Positions 10,084 to 22,911 of a stretch of DNA of 64,000 nucleotides are shown one piece after another (positions within the stretch are counted from its first letter, which is position 1; each line of letters opens with the position of its first letter). The stretch is from Chytriomyces cf. hyalinus JEL632 (lineage: Eukaryota; Chytridiomycota; Chytridiomycetes; Chytridiales; Chytriomycetaceae): positions 124,001-188,000 of the forward strand of contig JAIWWG010000005.1 of the NCBI GenBank assembly GCA_025435555.1, in the 5' to 3' direction. A program made the position numbers and the translations under genes. The notes beneath the pieces are model-generated. The model saw nothing but the letters and a program-made list of their open reading frames with translations. It had not been told where the DNA came from and did not search any database.

Positions 10084-11813
10084 ATGGAGTGGGACTTTGA
10101 CGCCCTCGACGCCGCCTTCAAGGCAAACGAAGCTATCGAGAACGCTGCCAGATCGGCCCCACCACCAGCACCGCCGCTGCCAATCGCCACCGCTGCGCAG
10201 GACCCGCTTCCGCTTCAAACTCATGTCAAAATCGACACAAACCTGAAGGCTGAAGCACCGAAGGACGCAAAAGAAGCAACATCCCCCCTCAAAAGAAAAC
10301 TTGTTCGCTCGGCGCAACAGGAGGAAGAGGAAGGAATCATTCAATTCAGAACCGTGGCGCCCGACTGCACGGATGAGTCCATGATTCTGCTCACAGGTCT
10401 CAAAAATATTTATCAGAAGCAGCTCCCAAACATGCCGAAAGAATATATTGCTCGGCTCGTATATGATCGGTGGGTTCGGGCGGCAAGTCTCTCATATGAA
10501 GCAAATCCAACTCACCAAGGTCCTTCAATCCCTGCGAAAATTACAGGAACCATCTCTCCATGGCGCTTGTGAAGCCGCCCCTGAAAGTGCTCGCAGGAAT
10601 CACATATCGTCTGTTTGGCCCCGGCCGCAAAATGGCGGAAATCGTATTTTGCGCCGTTTCATCGACGGAACAAGTTCGCGGATACGGAGCACGGTTAATG
10701 AGCCATGTGAAAGACTACGTCGTCAGCCAGCTTGGAATCGAATACTTTCTCACGTACGCTGATAATTTCGCGATTGGGTACTTCAAAAAGCAAGGATTCA
10801 CCACCGAGATTACTTTGGACAAAAAGGAGTGGATGGGATACATCAAAGACTACGAAGGAGGAACTCTTATGCAGGCATTTATCCTCCCTTCTTTATCAAT
10901 TTACTTCTTCATTTTCGTTGCTGACAAGTTGTGCGAATTCCAGTGGACCGTTGTCCCGAAAGTTGTTTATTTAAAAGCTCCAGAAATTATCGAAGCGCAG
11001 CGAAAGGTTTGATTGCGTTTGAAGCTGAGAGTTGCCACGAATCTGTTACGATAATCCGCCCCAAAAAAAAACAGGCAATCCGCGATAAAATCCGGGCAAC
11101 AGCAAGTGAGGCGAAGGTTTACTCTGGAAAAGCCCTTTTTCCACCGGGTGTAACAAGTGTGCCAATCCAAACTATACCCGGACTTGCTGAAATTGGTTGG
11201 ACGCCTGAAATGTTGAAGCGATTGTGAGAGCATGGCCGCGTTTTTTGCTGATGCCGACTCATTTTGTTTCTTACCATCATACAGGGGCGAAAACAAGCCG
11301 ACAAAGATTCACGGAGCTCTGTATGGACCTCTCAAAATTGTAGTTGAAGAAATGCGGGTGCGTTTATTCGTTATGGCAGTTAAAGTATTCTGACCTGGGC
11401 TTTCCTGCTTTTAAACAGACAAATGCGAACGCGTGGCCTTTCGTCGAACCTGTTTCTGGGGTTCCTGATTACTATGAGATTATCAAAGAGCCAATGGGTG
11501 CGTTTCATGTCCGAAAGAAGGCCAGTTGTGCTTGTGCTAATGTTCTACTCGCAGATATAAGCACTCTTGGCTCTTGCGTTGAGAATGACGATTACGCAAC
11601 CATCGACCATTTTGCGAAAGACGCATCAAAGATATTTCACAACTGTCGGATCTACAACGAAGAAGGTGAAGTGCAGTCGCTGCATAAAACGGGTTTTGTT
11701 TACCAACATTTTTCATCGCAGGCACCAATTATGTCAAATGCGCAAACAAACTCGAAAAGTGGTTCAAGGAGCGCATCAAAACTTTGCGCGCTGAGTTGCA
11801 TATTTACATTTGA
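10084..11813 (+). CDS. GCN5: Gcn5 histone acetyltransferase with bromodomain
   Basis: Eight exons (10084..10469, 10547..10874, 10944..11006, 11075..11223, 11285..11357, 11419..11497, 11555..11665, 11722..11813) encode 426 residues. The GNAT core shows [10 protein letters not shown] (the Glu is the catalytic base), the acetyl-CoA loop [10 protein letters not shown], and [20 protein letters not shown] linker ([22 protein letters not shown]) leads to the bromodomain ([42 protein letters not shown]). Gcn5 acetylates H3 N-terminal lysines within SAGA/ADA complexes. Intron 2 (10875..10943) starts with GC, not GT, and is 69 nt with no stop, so retention would insert 23 residues in frame. AATAAA-like signals follow the stop. 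Confidence 0.95.
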
Positions 11814-12070
11814 AGTCTGAATAAATTAAATATTATTGTTAATTATTTATTAACATTGGAACAGCACTCTTGCAAAGAGGGAGACGCGAAATACGTTTCA
11901 ACACGCGAATATCATTTTGTTTTTAAAACACTCTGGCAGTCAAGACTCCGCAAATGCCACTATTCCGAGAATCCAAGCCAGCTCTTTAATGGCCCCACGA
12001 CTGAACTCAAAAGACTGTACAGGAGAAGCATGTCAGATAGTTTAAAAACTAATCGCTTATCGTTTTGGAA

Positions 12071-13559
12071 TTACCTTGCTGATGGTTCACTTTGGCCGTC
12101 TTTCATGATCCCACCCTTTCCTAACCCCTTTTTAACCGCAGTCACGCTAAACACTGGAGACATGGGTGCTTTCAACTTTCTGGACTTAATAGAAGTGGAA
12201 TCGCGCGCAGATGTGGGGGACTTTCTTGAATCGAGTCGAATCGTGACGGTTTTGGGAATTCTTCCTTGTTGTTTCGATTGAGCGAGCATGTGACGGATCC
12301 TGCCCAACTTTGCACTCCCAATGTGCGCAAACGCAGACTCTTTGAATGAACCGTCCTTTTCAATCGGAATAATGATTGCTGTTGTGGTTGGAGGGCTTGA
12401 ATCGCGTATTTTGCGCGACTGCAAAGGAATTGTGAATAAGCCTTGTCACAGCAAAAAGGATTCAAATTACCAAAGTCAATTCTTGTGCATTGCTCATGCT
12501 CGAATGGGTTGGTACGCAGGGAATGAAACTGGACGCTTCGGTGGCAGATGGTGCACTCTCAGCAAGAGTTTCGTTGAATCTAGAGTCCACGGGAGAAATG
12601 GGAAGGCTCTGGTCAGGCTCTATTTTCTCAATCTCTGAATTGTCGTCTCACTCTCCCATGATAAAGTCGCAAAGGCCATCCGAGACTTCTTCCCCATGAT
12701 TTTCGATGCTTTCTTTTTTTGGTGTCCCGAATCCTCTGAAACTAAAGAAGGCACGTGTGTCGGCACTTTCATGAGGATCTACCAGGTCAAGGTGGAGCTG
12801 GCCTTTGCCCGACTCGGAACAAATTTTATCGTCGAGACCCAGTATGACAGGTTCAATCGCTGCCACTGGCGGGCTAGCAGCAGAGTCTACCATCACCATA
12901 GCTGCTTCAGTTTCAGCCAAAATGGGTAAACGTTCTTGTGCAGCTTTAGGAGATTGATCTGACGGCTGTGTCTTGCTTGAGTCGATCGCAGAGATGTTGT
13001 CGTACTTGGTCAAATCTTCAGTGACATCGTCAAGAATCGGGTCTTCAATCAAAATATCCATGATAGAATTCAAGAATAATGGTTCACTGGGTGTAATGAG
13101 GTCAATTGAGGCAGTTTCGGTTGCATTTCCAGACAATTCCGTTGGAACACATTTTTGAGGTTGCAAATACGTTGGTGCTTTGACGGGTAAATGAAGCGAA
13201 TTGGAATCGTCGATTTGCTGGGGTTTTGATGCGGGCGAGACGCTCAGAGTTTGGACTGATTTTTCGTTTGATTTATGAGACCGCCCTTTGCTCGAGTTGA
13301 TTGGTGATGCATCGGATGAATATGAGGAGTGTGCTCGTTTCCGCGTATTCATTGGAATTCGGTCTTTCGACTTGCTGATGGGGGTTTTTAAATGGCACGA
13401 TGAAATGGTGTGCGGCGGTTTTGAAGGGGTCGTCAATGGTGGGGAAGAGATGTCAGGCACGGCCGATAATGAAACTGGGTCCTTTTCGGGATGAACGGCG
13501 AGGTATATTGGAAGAGGAATAATGGATTGCACGCTGGGTGCTTCAGGTAGGTCAGACAT
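12071..13559 (-). CDS. Orphan Ser/Pro-rich disordered nuclear-type protein
   Basis: Three exons (13559..12652, 12579..12471, 12418..12071) give about 454 residues. The chain is rich in Ser, Pro, Thr and Lys, with many SP/TP sites (TPSKPP, KTPISKSKD, VSPASKP), a basic cluster (NTRKRAHSSYSSD) that could be a nuclear-localisation signal, and acidic patches (IEDPILDDVTEDL). The C-terminal 110 residues are basic and more regular (IGSAKLGRIRHMLAQSKQQGR, KTVTIRLDSRKSP). No domain was recognised. The first donor (GTGAGA) overlaps an in-frame stop, so this intron is required to reach the basic tail. The many SP/TP sites suggest CDK or MAPK substrates, an inference only. Confidence 0.65.
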
Positions 13560-14179
13560 GCTTTGAAGGGGGAAAAAAAATGAGACTTTCAATTTCGTTT
13601 CCAAGCACAGGGTGCAAACCGCATCAGGCTGTCCATGAATTCAGCATCAGTCGACGCTCGTGCTGAGTCTTCTAATATGACGAAGGAATACGCGTATGCG
13701 ATGGGAGTGGAGGGGACCACACGTCGTCGTTCTGTGTAAAAATATTAATAATATTGAACATAACAGAATAAACAGTTGCGGCCAAGCACAAACCGAATTC
13801 CAGTTTCAAAGAGTCCAGAGACACAGCGCCCGAGGGAAGCAGCCTGGAAACAACAAGCGCCACAGCCGTCTGACACAAAGGCGCGCGTTGAAAACAAGTT
13901 AGAATCACGCTTCGAAACAGAAAGCAGAAAAAGCACGTACGCGCACCCGCCACCAAGCGCGCGCACCATTCAAGTGGTCCGTCACATGCATCTGTCTAAA
14001 ACACCGATTTAGCATCTCGTATAAAGAATTCGAATGTACACGTACAGTCCCACTAGCACGCCCATGCCATTCACTCGGAATATTGCTCCGCATTCTTGCA
14101 TCTGTTTCTATTTTTGGGGTTTCTTTTTCTCATGTCTCCTTTCGGACTTCGTCTTACTTTCTGAAAATCAGTCTGAAAA
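13560..14179. other. Shared divergent promoter region
   Basis: A 620-nt gap between two head-to-head orphan genes. Short ORFs are present in all frames but none has a domain or a conserved look. Probably holds both promoters and 5' leaders. Confidence 0.5.
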
Positions 14180-16513
14180 ATGTCTGCAACACAACCACCA
14201 GCAAGAGCAACAGCACCACCCAACAAGCGAGTACGTAACCACGTGTCTGATCTCGCATTCTGCGCTAATTCTCGTTCGACAGGTTCTGGCATTGGGAGCT
14301 CGTGCAAACATTACTGCAGCCACGCGTACAGCCCCAAAGACATCGCTGTCTTCGACAGATAAGAAAGCCACGACTGAGAAAAGGTTGAATCAGTATGTTC
14401 TTTCTTGCCATGATAGTTGGTTGCGCTCATCTCTCAACTCGCATCGCTCGATATACAGAGACGCTTCAAAGGCCTCAATTCGCCCTTTACGCACAACCAC
14501 TCAACCAACCACAGCCGTAAGAAAGCCAGCTTCCACTTCACGAACAGCGGCAAAAGTTCCCATCCGATCATCCACAGCCCTTCCAAGGGCCAGAATTCCA
14601 ATCCCAGCAACATCCGCAAGCACCAAACCTCGGCCCGTTAAACGAGTTGCTTCAACCTCTCAGAATGACGACGACTTTGGCGCATGCGATATCTCTCATA
14701 TTCTGGATGCGGATTCAGCTAAGGACTTGGATGTTCGGGATGCTTCTCTTTCACTTGGAGGACGCTCTGCTGCGGCTGGGCGACGTGCAACAAATTTTGC
14801 GGGATCAAGCGAACCAGACAAGAAACGCGCGTCAATCTATGCAGGTCCTGTCAGAGTCATCAAAAAGAATCCAAACGCCACAATCCCAATCGTACGTATG
14901 ATGAAACAAACAGGTTTTTTTAGTCTGTTTACCTTTTGTTGTTTTTTGACTAGATGCCCGTCTTTTCCAACCAGCATCCGCAAATTGCGCGAAGGAATGT
15001 TGCGGCAATTCGGCAGCATATGGAAGTAGAGGATGCACCAATTCAGTTGCAGAAAACGAAATCCACGCTGAAACGGGAAGAACTGGAGCGCTCCGAACCT
15101 AAAACGCTCGCAAAAAACGAAGCAGTCGACAATGATGGTGCTGAAGAGGTTGCGTCACTCCCTGACACTCCATCTCGGACCATTTCCCGGCCTACAGGCC
15201 CCAAACGCGTACTGCGAGCCAATCCTCAACAACCCACTGAAATCAACACACCACATCGTGAAACTCTCAAAACCACCTCAGGGGGAGGAAATTTAGCTGA
15301 CGCCATCGCGAAAGCATCTCTATTTCGTGCAAACTCGCTGCCAATCCATCAACAGATATCATCCGCATCAGCCGCCGGTTCTGTTCAAATCGTGCAAACT
15401 CCACGCCGCATTATAGATCAAAAAAAGGCGCGTGAATTTGGAATGGCTGTGATGGATTTGGATTTCCCGAGTCCTATCCGCGTTGCGCCAAAAGGAGGCC
15501 AACTTTTCCACAAACCAAGCGATTCGCCAGGTCTTTTCAAACCGATTGGTACACCGCGTCGCGTCAAGTCATCAAGCATTAGCTTGTCGAACATTGAAAA
15601 CGAGATGCCTCAAAAATCGAGTTTAGTGAGCCAAGGAAAACCGTTGATCCCACAAGTGGAAAGGGCCTCGTCTGCTACTGGAACGGATCGACCCCGAATG
15701 CTTCTCCCCAATCCATTTGAGGTTTTGGGAATCGCCCAACCTTTGAAAACGAGTCTTCGGGATAACGAGCCTGAGCACCCCAAAACAAACTTAAATGAAA
15801 CCAAGGCAGAAACAAGTCAACTGGGCGGTGTGGACTTGCTACCTCACGATCAAAGTAAGGCGGCCGTTGAGACAAACCAGGTTTCTTGGAAAAAAGTGTC
15901 GCCGCGCCGCTCCGACGAATCAGCAATCTCCGCTGGAGGCGATTATCGCAGTGGGGTTCGAGCTGCAGCCTCAGTCTCAACACTTTCAAACTCGCAAACC
16001 AGTCATTCACCGCTTGCAGTATCCAATGACTCGGCGAATCTCAACTTACATGATCTTGAAGCACAGTTCCGACAGATTGCAGGGCAACTGTTGAATCGTG
16101 GTGCCAGTAATGGCCAGGCAACCGAAAACGTGCTTCCTGATTCGAAGCTGAATGTGAAGAGCTGTGCTTCAAATGGATCGCTTGAAAATTCAAGTACAAA
16201 TTCTGAGGCGGTTGCTGCGAGCGCAATTCTTCCTTCTGTGTTTGACTGGCAGGCCAGTCTGACACGAGATGGTAATGGCGGAGTTGGGACTGGAAATAGC
16301 GAAATCACCGAGAACGATAACGATCATGTAGAAAGTGAAGCTGCGGATGACATGAAACACGCCCAGAACAACATCAACGGTGTGGTCGAGAAACAACCTA
16401 AGGACGATACATATGCCGATCAATCGATGATAGATACCGCGCTTGATGAGTTGGACGAGGAGGAAGAAAGGGTGCTCATGGAGATTATGAAACTGAACGC
16501 GAGTATTTCTTGA
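14180..16513 (+). CDS. Orphan long disordered protein with C-terminal Glu-rich helix
   Basis: Four exons (14180..14230, 14283..14392, 14459..14891, 14954..16513) give 717 residues. The N-terminal 180 residues are basic and Ala/Thr/Pro-rich, suggesting nucleic-acid, microtubule or chromatin binding. The middle has many Ser/Thr-Pro sites (LPDTPSRT, VQTPRR, GTPRRVKSSSIS, KVSPRRSDE) and a conserved-looking segment (REFGMAVMDLDFPSPIR). The last 40 residues (SMIDTALDELDEEEERVLMEIMKLNAS) would form an acidic amphipathic helix or short coiled coil. No known domain was found. The composition is like mitotic scaffold or spindle proteins, but this is not evidence of function. It ends convergently with the DDAH gene. 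Confidence 0.72.
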
Positions 16514-16711
16514 GATTGTGAAGAAAAAAAATGAACAGGAATTATAGTGACACAAATGGTGTTTAAGAACTGGGGGGTCAACATGGACTCCGTATCGCAG
16601 AGTGGGCAGAAAGTATCGCTCATTACTGACTGAGTGAGACACTCGTGATTCAAACAACTTTTAAGTATTATCCTTATTCCAAGGTAATTTTTACTTGTCA
16701 GCACTTTCTTT

Positions 16712-17835
16712 TCAGATCAGAACGGAGCAGCAGGTCAAAGCGCCGTCTGCTTTGATAAATTCACTCATATCCAAAGTCATTATGTTCCAGTGTGAAGGAA
16801 TCTCCTTTCGAAAAATAGCCTCGCTTTCGGGAAAGTTGGCTTGAATAAGAACTGAAGGCTGTGGTTTGGCCGAAGGAAAGCTCAGGACATTGGCTGCCAC
16901 CTGGTCTGGGACAAAGATGGCCTTGTACGCGTTCTAATTGTGCATAATGCCAAATGTTAATGCAGGCAAATGGTGTCAGAAAAGCCTCACGTTCGTTGCG
17001 GCCTGCATCTCTTCAAACACAGCTCTTCCGCTTGCATTGTCCACAACAACAATTGTCTCTTGGTCCAGCGCAGAAATCAAACATTTGAGATGCAAAGTAG
17101 TTCCAGTCAACTTGTGCATGTCAATCGCATGCACCGAAACTTTCCCTGCAAAAGTCTGACAAACAATAAATTTTAGACGCACACGAAAATGATTATTTTT
17201 CAAGTCATGTGGCACCTTCCGCAAGAACTCAACGCCTTCCGCATTTGACCGCTTCGAAAGACCGACAAACTGGTGGCCGGGAAGCGTTAGCACGTCTCCT
17301 CCGTCGATATGCGCACCCGCATGATCGGCCATGCGTGCAATGTGGGTGACGGCAGGCACCTGTGCATTCCAAATTGAGAAAAATTGTGATCTTTCGTCGC
17401 GGGGAATGCAACGCTCCAAACCTTTTCCAGCGCCTTAGCGACCTGATGAACTTCACCACGCCTGCTCTCATGGCCGAGACAGTTGGCAACGGCAGTATCC
17501 CCGCACACGACAAGGGTGTCCTCAATGAAGCAGCAGTCAGGATGGTTTTCATCGTGGTCAACCTGCAGCATGTGTTTAGTTACCAAACAGCAGCAGCTGA
17601 GCCACTAAAGGACCCTTGATGCAGCTTGGTGCAGCCAAGCATTACCCAAACATTGGTTGCGTACCTCAACAACTGTTCCAATGCATTTGGTGACTGCTTC
17701 CACGTAGGCGTCGTGCTGGAGAGCGGCCTTTGCCATGTCAATGGGGCCGACAGACGCGAGGTCCACCTCAGTAACGCACTTGGCGAAGGAGGGGGACAAG
17801 CGGCGGACAAGAGCAATGGACGGGGACTGGAACAT
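16712..17835 (-). CDS. DDAH: Dimethylarginine dimethylaminohydrolase (DDAH)
   Basis: Five exons (17835..17665, 17562..17422, 17359..17216, 17155..16991, 16933..16712) give 280 residues, the usual length. Family motifs appear in order: ALVRRLSPSF, DCCFIEDTLVV (catalytic Glu), HESRRGEV, GGDVLTLPGHQFVGLSKRSN, LHLKCLI (catalytic His), and the C-terminal GALTCCSVL with the nucleophilic Cys. DDAH hydrolyses asymmetric dimethylarginine, released from methylated proteins, to citrulline and dimethylamine. A cytosolic role in methylarginine turnover is inferred. A close alternative is a related guanidine-modifying amidinotransferase-fold enzyme, but the end motif fits DDAH best. The gene is head-to-head with NOP14, 111 nt apart. 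Confidence 0.92.
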
Positions 17836-17946
17836 TTGTACCGTAATTTTTACTGAATTGTTTAAAGTTAAAATTTATGCCAGAATATTTCTGTAAATCC
17901 TGTTTCTTTCTTTTTTTCTCTCACCGTCAAAAGTTCAACACATAAA

Positions 17947-20900
17947 ATGGGATTCGGTGCTGACCGCGACAAGTCTTCCAAGAAGGGCAATGGCAGCGCA
18001 CTCAAGAACCTGCGCGCAACTCTCAAAGCACAAGGTGTCATTGGCATGAAGACCGAGAGCAAGAAGCAGCGTCTTGCGTCCAAGGTAACAGATCATATTT
18101 GGAAACCTTCCGAAAGCAGCATCATCTGAACCCCCGAACGTCTTCAACATCATTCCAGGGAATGTCTTCAAAAGCAGTGGCGAAACAGAATCTGCGCGCC
18201 CTGGACCGAAAGACATCATCCTCAAACCCATTCGAGCAGCAAGTATCTCGACTAAAGCATGACGTACTGGGACGTAAAGTGAAGGGTGTTGTCGGGAAAC
18301 CCATGCTGCAGCGAAGAAAGGCGGAAGAAAACCGTAAAAAGACGCTTGCTGTTGAAATGCAACGGAAACATCGGGAGTCTTCGTTTGTGGACCGCCGTTT
18401 TGGTGAAAACAATCCAGCATTGTCAGTTGAGGATCGAATGCTGGAGCGATTTATGCGGGAAAAGTCGGTTTGTTGGCTTGAAACTTCAGGTGTTGACTGC
18501 GTTTGGTTGATGAAACTCTTTGCCGTAGAAAACTTCCACACGATCAGGATCCCTTTTCAATTTGGAAGAAGAAGATCTGACTCACATGGGTCAGAGCATT
18601 AGCGGCATGGATGATTATGCCCTTGAAAGTGGACTGGAAAAAGTGGACGACGAAGGTCAGTTGATTGATCTCCGATTTATCCAGCTGACAGGCGATCACA
18701 ACGTCAACGCCCTTTAGATGGAAACATCGACAAAAACACGGTCAAATACTCTCACTTTGGTGGATTCGAGGATGATGAAAACCCCGTAAGGCAGCAACAC
18801 TTTCCTCATTCCCGAAAAAGGACAGTTACTCACATATTCGTTTTATCTCTCCTTCCACAGGACCGCCGAAAATCCAAAAATGAAGTCATGGCTGAAGTGA
18901 TTGCAAAGTCCAAATTCCATAAGCAAGAGCGTCAGAAATTGAACGATGAAGTGCTTCAATTGGCCGAAGAAGTCGATGCCGATTTGGACGACATTCGTGG
19001 GCTTTTATTGGGCGACAAGGCCGACGCGAAACCGGACGCGACCGCCGCTGCAGACGCGAAGGCGCGAAGACGGCCTCTCGCACCGCAAACCGATGACTAC
19101 GATCGATTTATTCGCGAAATGAAGGGAGATGCGAAGGCCGCCCCAACAAATCGACTCAAGACGGAGGAAGAAAAAGCTGCTGATGAAAAATCAGAGCTAG
19201 AAAAGCTCGAGGTTCGTTATATTTACTCCAGTCCATCACTGGTACTGAAACCTCCATTTCTTTATATTGGTCCGTCAATTCCATAGGCTGACCGTCTGGA
19301 GAGAATGAAAGGCCCAACAAAGTCTGGAAAGAAGCGGTCAGCTCAAGCTGACGATTTGGATGATGATTTGCGTGGCGCAGCCACATCCATTCCGGCTTCA
19401 GATGATGATGACGAAGATGACGAAGATGATGAAGACGCTGATAGCGCGGATGAGAAGGGCGCCAATGCGAAGCCGTTGACATACGATAGCGAGGGTATCC
19501 TTGTCAACAAAACAGTGTTCATGCGCAAACGGGTCAAAAAGGATGAATCGGACGACGATGAAGATGAAGACGAAGATGATGAGGATGAAGGTGAAGATGA
19601 AGATGAGGACGATGAGGATGAAGATGAAGATGAAGATGTCGATGAACTCGCGGGGGATGATGACGATGAAAACGAAGAGGAAAGTGAGGATGATGAAAAC
19701 GCCGGTGATGAATTAGACGATGACGACCTGATTGAGGATGCTGAAGGATCAGTCCCTTCAGAATCCGAAGAGGTCGAAGTTAAAGTCAAGGATTCGAAGG
19801 GCGCTGCTGCTCTCGATCCTGCGGCTTCCATTCCCTACACCTTCGTTGCTCCAGAAACCCACGCTGATTTGCTCAAATACGTGGACCATTTGGGACCAGC
19901 TGATCAATCCACCGTTATCCACCGCATTCGAGTACTATACCATGTCAAACTTGGTGGCTTAAATCGTAAAAAGCTGGAGGTGACTTTGTTTTTTCAATTC
20001 GAAATTTTGAATTAACGCTTCGCACACTACAAGACTCTGTTGACCATCCTATTCGAGCATCTTCAATATCTGAGTCGTAAATCACCAGCATCTGTTGCCA
20101 CAGTCAACGCGCTTGTGAAGCATGTGCATGAACTTTCTGTCCAATTCCCATCTATCGCGACCGATTTATGTTTAAGGAAAATCCGGAAACTTCACTCTGG
20201 AATACAGTCTGCAGCGGACAAAGGGAACGGTAAGGCTGTCTCATTTCATCTGATCAAAGCTGAGCTAATATATCTTTCGTCAAAAACAGCACTCCCATGG
20301 ATTGATGACTTGGTGCTGCTGAAAACTATCGGCGCCATATTTTCTGTATCTGATTTCAATCATTGTGTGGGAACTCGTGCTGAATTGCTCATGTCCGAGT
20401 ATTTGATGATGTGCCCTGTCCAGAACGGACGGCAAGCTCTGTCCGGCCTCATTCTGTGCCAAGTGTTTAGAGAGGTACGCAATGATACTCCGCTTCCACT
20501 TCATAAATCTCATCAAATCCTTATGGTGTCTTTTAGTACGTCAAAGTATCCAAGCGTTATGTTCCAGAAGTGATTCACTTTTTACGAAAACTTCTTGATT
20601 CATTGCATCCCGAGTGCGAAGATACTACCTTGGCAATTTCAAAGTTTAGCACTGAACCTATTGAGTTGCAGCTGTCTACATTGCTGGCGCGGCCACTGGA
20701 AAAGCGTGCAGAACTGCTTCCCGTATTTAAAACAGATGGATTCAAGTGAGTTACAAAAAACTCGCTTGATATTCCCCCTGCATGAGACGCCTAAAAAAAA
20801 TTAACACTTGCCGTGTCTTTTTAGATTAGCATTGTTTGGATCAACACTTAACACGATTGCTCAATACGCACGCGTATACTCTGATCTTAGCGGTTTCATT

Positions 20901-21431
20901 GAAGTGTTTGCACCGCTGCTGGAAAAGATGAAGGCTATTGGAGAGCGCCGTCGCTTGAGCGAAGCTGTTGCAAAAAGCTTCAAGATTCACACTGAATTGG
21001 TCCAAGGGCTTCTCGCAAGTGCCCAACTGAAGCGCAAGCCGCTGCAATTACAAAAAAGAAAGGCTATCGCCATCAAGACTTACGTGCCAAAGTTCCAAGA
21101 ACAGTTGAGAATTCTTTTTTGGCATTTTTTATTTCATCCTCCGCAGATGCCTAATCATTTTACTTCTTGTTTTTCCAGCTATTCGCACGATCGTCGTTTC
21201 GACCCTAACAAGGAACGCGCCGAGGCCAAAAAGGTCAAAGCAGAGTACAAAAAGGAGTTTAAGGGAGCCGTGCGCGAGCTTCGAAAGGATGGCCAGTTTA
21301 TTGCCCGGCAACGTTTGGAAGAAAGAAAGGAGAAGGCGGGCATTTACAAGAAAAAGATGGACCGTATTATGGGTGATTTGGCTAACTTGGAAGGTGCCAT
21401 GCGTGGTTATGAGAAAATGAATAAGAAATAA
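17947..21431 (+). CDS. NOP14: Nop14, small-subunit processome factor
   Basis: Eleven exons (17947..18084, 18159..18467, 18529..18655, 18718..18785, 18861..19211, 19287..19979, 20034..20229, 20290..20474, 20537..20745, 20825..21103, 21179..21431) give 935 residues. Diagnostic blocks are NPFEQQVSRLKHDVLGRK, DRRFGENNPALSVEDRMLERF, LFNLEEEDLTHMGQSI, YSHFGGFEDDENP, a long Asp/Glu tract (residues ~390-510), PYTFVAPETHADLLKYV, and the basic tail DPNKERAEAKKVKAEYKKE. Nop14 is a scaffold of the 90S pre-ribosome, needed for 18S rRNA maturation in the nucleolus, with Noc4, Utp14 and Emg1 as partners. The exon-7 acceptor is placed after the CAAG at 20033 because no AG occurs earlier in that intron; this loses five family-like residues. 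Confidence 0.95.
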
Positions 21432-21589
21432 TAAACTTGGAAGTTTTTTGATCATTCAAAAATCGCATGTCGTCAAAGGTTCTTCGAACGTGCGCAATTT
21501 CATGTGCTGTTGCGGAGTTTTATTTGATTCCACAAAGGTTTGGAAATGAAGCGTAACAAAAAAAAAAAAAAAAGTCCTGAATAACCCAT

Positions 21590-22911
21590 CTACCGAGAAA
21601 ACGATGCAACCCGCCTCGGAACAGGCGTCACAACTCTAATCTGACTCGCCCGACTCCCCATACTAGAACTACTATGACTCCGCGCAAGAATTGCAGGACT
21701 TTCAACTCGCCCCGCACCGGCAACACCTACATTTCCTCCATACGAAACTCGTCGAACACCTTCAAGACGGTCCAAATGCGTCTCTTGAGCAGCGAATGCT
21801 AAAAATTCGTCCATCGGTGTTGCGACGCGGGATAGAGTGGTTGCAGAGTATGGCGTGGTAGGGTTGCGCGTGACGTTTGGTGAGACGGGTGTGTAATCTT
21901 TTGATGTCAGCGTTTCTCTTTCATAAACTTCGAATGAAGTTGTGGGGCTGTGGGAGAGGTTAAGAATATTTGAATAGAGTGTTCGTTGGTGTGTTTTTGT
22001 GTAGTACGGTAAACCTTTCAAGAAGACGCGATAATCGCAGTTTGACACTGTGATCGTACTCGTAACGGAAGCTCACAGGGCAATAATTGGCTGGTAATCT
22101 GAAAAACAAGAGCAAATGAAGCTATTATTGATCTGAATGCTCGTGAATGAGATGGTTTTTTACAAACATGGATTCGACAGTGTCGCTTTCTTCAGACTCC
22201 AATTCTGGCCCACCAACAAGATCCCAAATCTCGTCCGCCAGCCGCGTTAATTGTGGCGTTATTTCAGTGATCAGAGGCAGAGGTGTTTCGTGGAAGTTGA
22301 CGCGTTCGGGTTCTTCATCTTCTTCTGATTCTTGTTCCTCTTCATCTTGTTGTTGTTCTTCTTCGTGCTCCGATACATTTTCCTCCGAGACAGATAAATC
22401 GTTTGCACCGTTCTCAAAATGCTCATTTTGTTCATCATGTTCATCTTCCGCGTCATGCTGATGGATCAAAGAGACTGCGCTTGGTTCATTGGCCAAGTCA
22501 AGTTCAGATTCGGTCACTGCATTCACACCCGAGACTGACGAGAGAGAAAACGCCGAATCGTTTGCATCCGGACTAAAGAGAGAAGAGGGTGCCGCCCAAG
22601 TGTGCGTTAACTCCGAATGTCCAGCTGAATCATTTGTTGCGACTCGAATCGACTTTGACGGACGCTCATCCCCGGTTTCGATTTCGTCTGCGCTTTCGAT
22701 TTGTTCGAATCCACGCTTGCGCTTGAAGAGGGATGGTTCTGATGTGTTTTGCGTGGTTTGTGAGGGTGCGGGTGTGGGAAGGGTGATGCCTGTTTAGGGC
22801 CAACTTGTGTTGTGCGCGAATGGTTGATTTGATTTTACCGTTTTCGCGAGTAGATTCTTTTGGTGGAGGCGGGGTTTCGATGGGAGCGCTGGTTTCTGCG
22901 GCTGTATCCAT
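21590..22911 (-). CDS. Orphan acidic protein
   Basis: Four exons (22911..22839, 22789..22168, 22098..22015, 21947..21590) give 378 residues with every phase matched. The first 90 residues are Pro/Ser/Thr-rich with a basic FKRKRGFEQ motif. Residues ~110-175 form a Glu/Asp/Gln-rich acidic stretch. A more ordered part follows (HETPLPLITEITPQLTRLADEIWDLVGG), then FRYEYDHSVKLRLSRLLE and a Ser/Thr-Pro-rich tail. The third donor (GTTTGT) is chosen over the adjacent GTAAAA because it alone keeps the frame; GTTTG-type donors occur in NOP14 and URM1 too. No domain was recognised and function is unknown. Confidence 0.68.

Noticed and set aside
19343-19831. Ser-rich minus-strand ORF
   Set aside because: Antisense of the NOP14 acidic tract (GAT/GAA codons read backwards).
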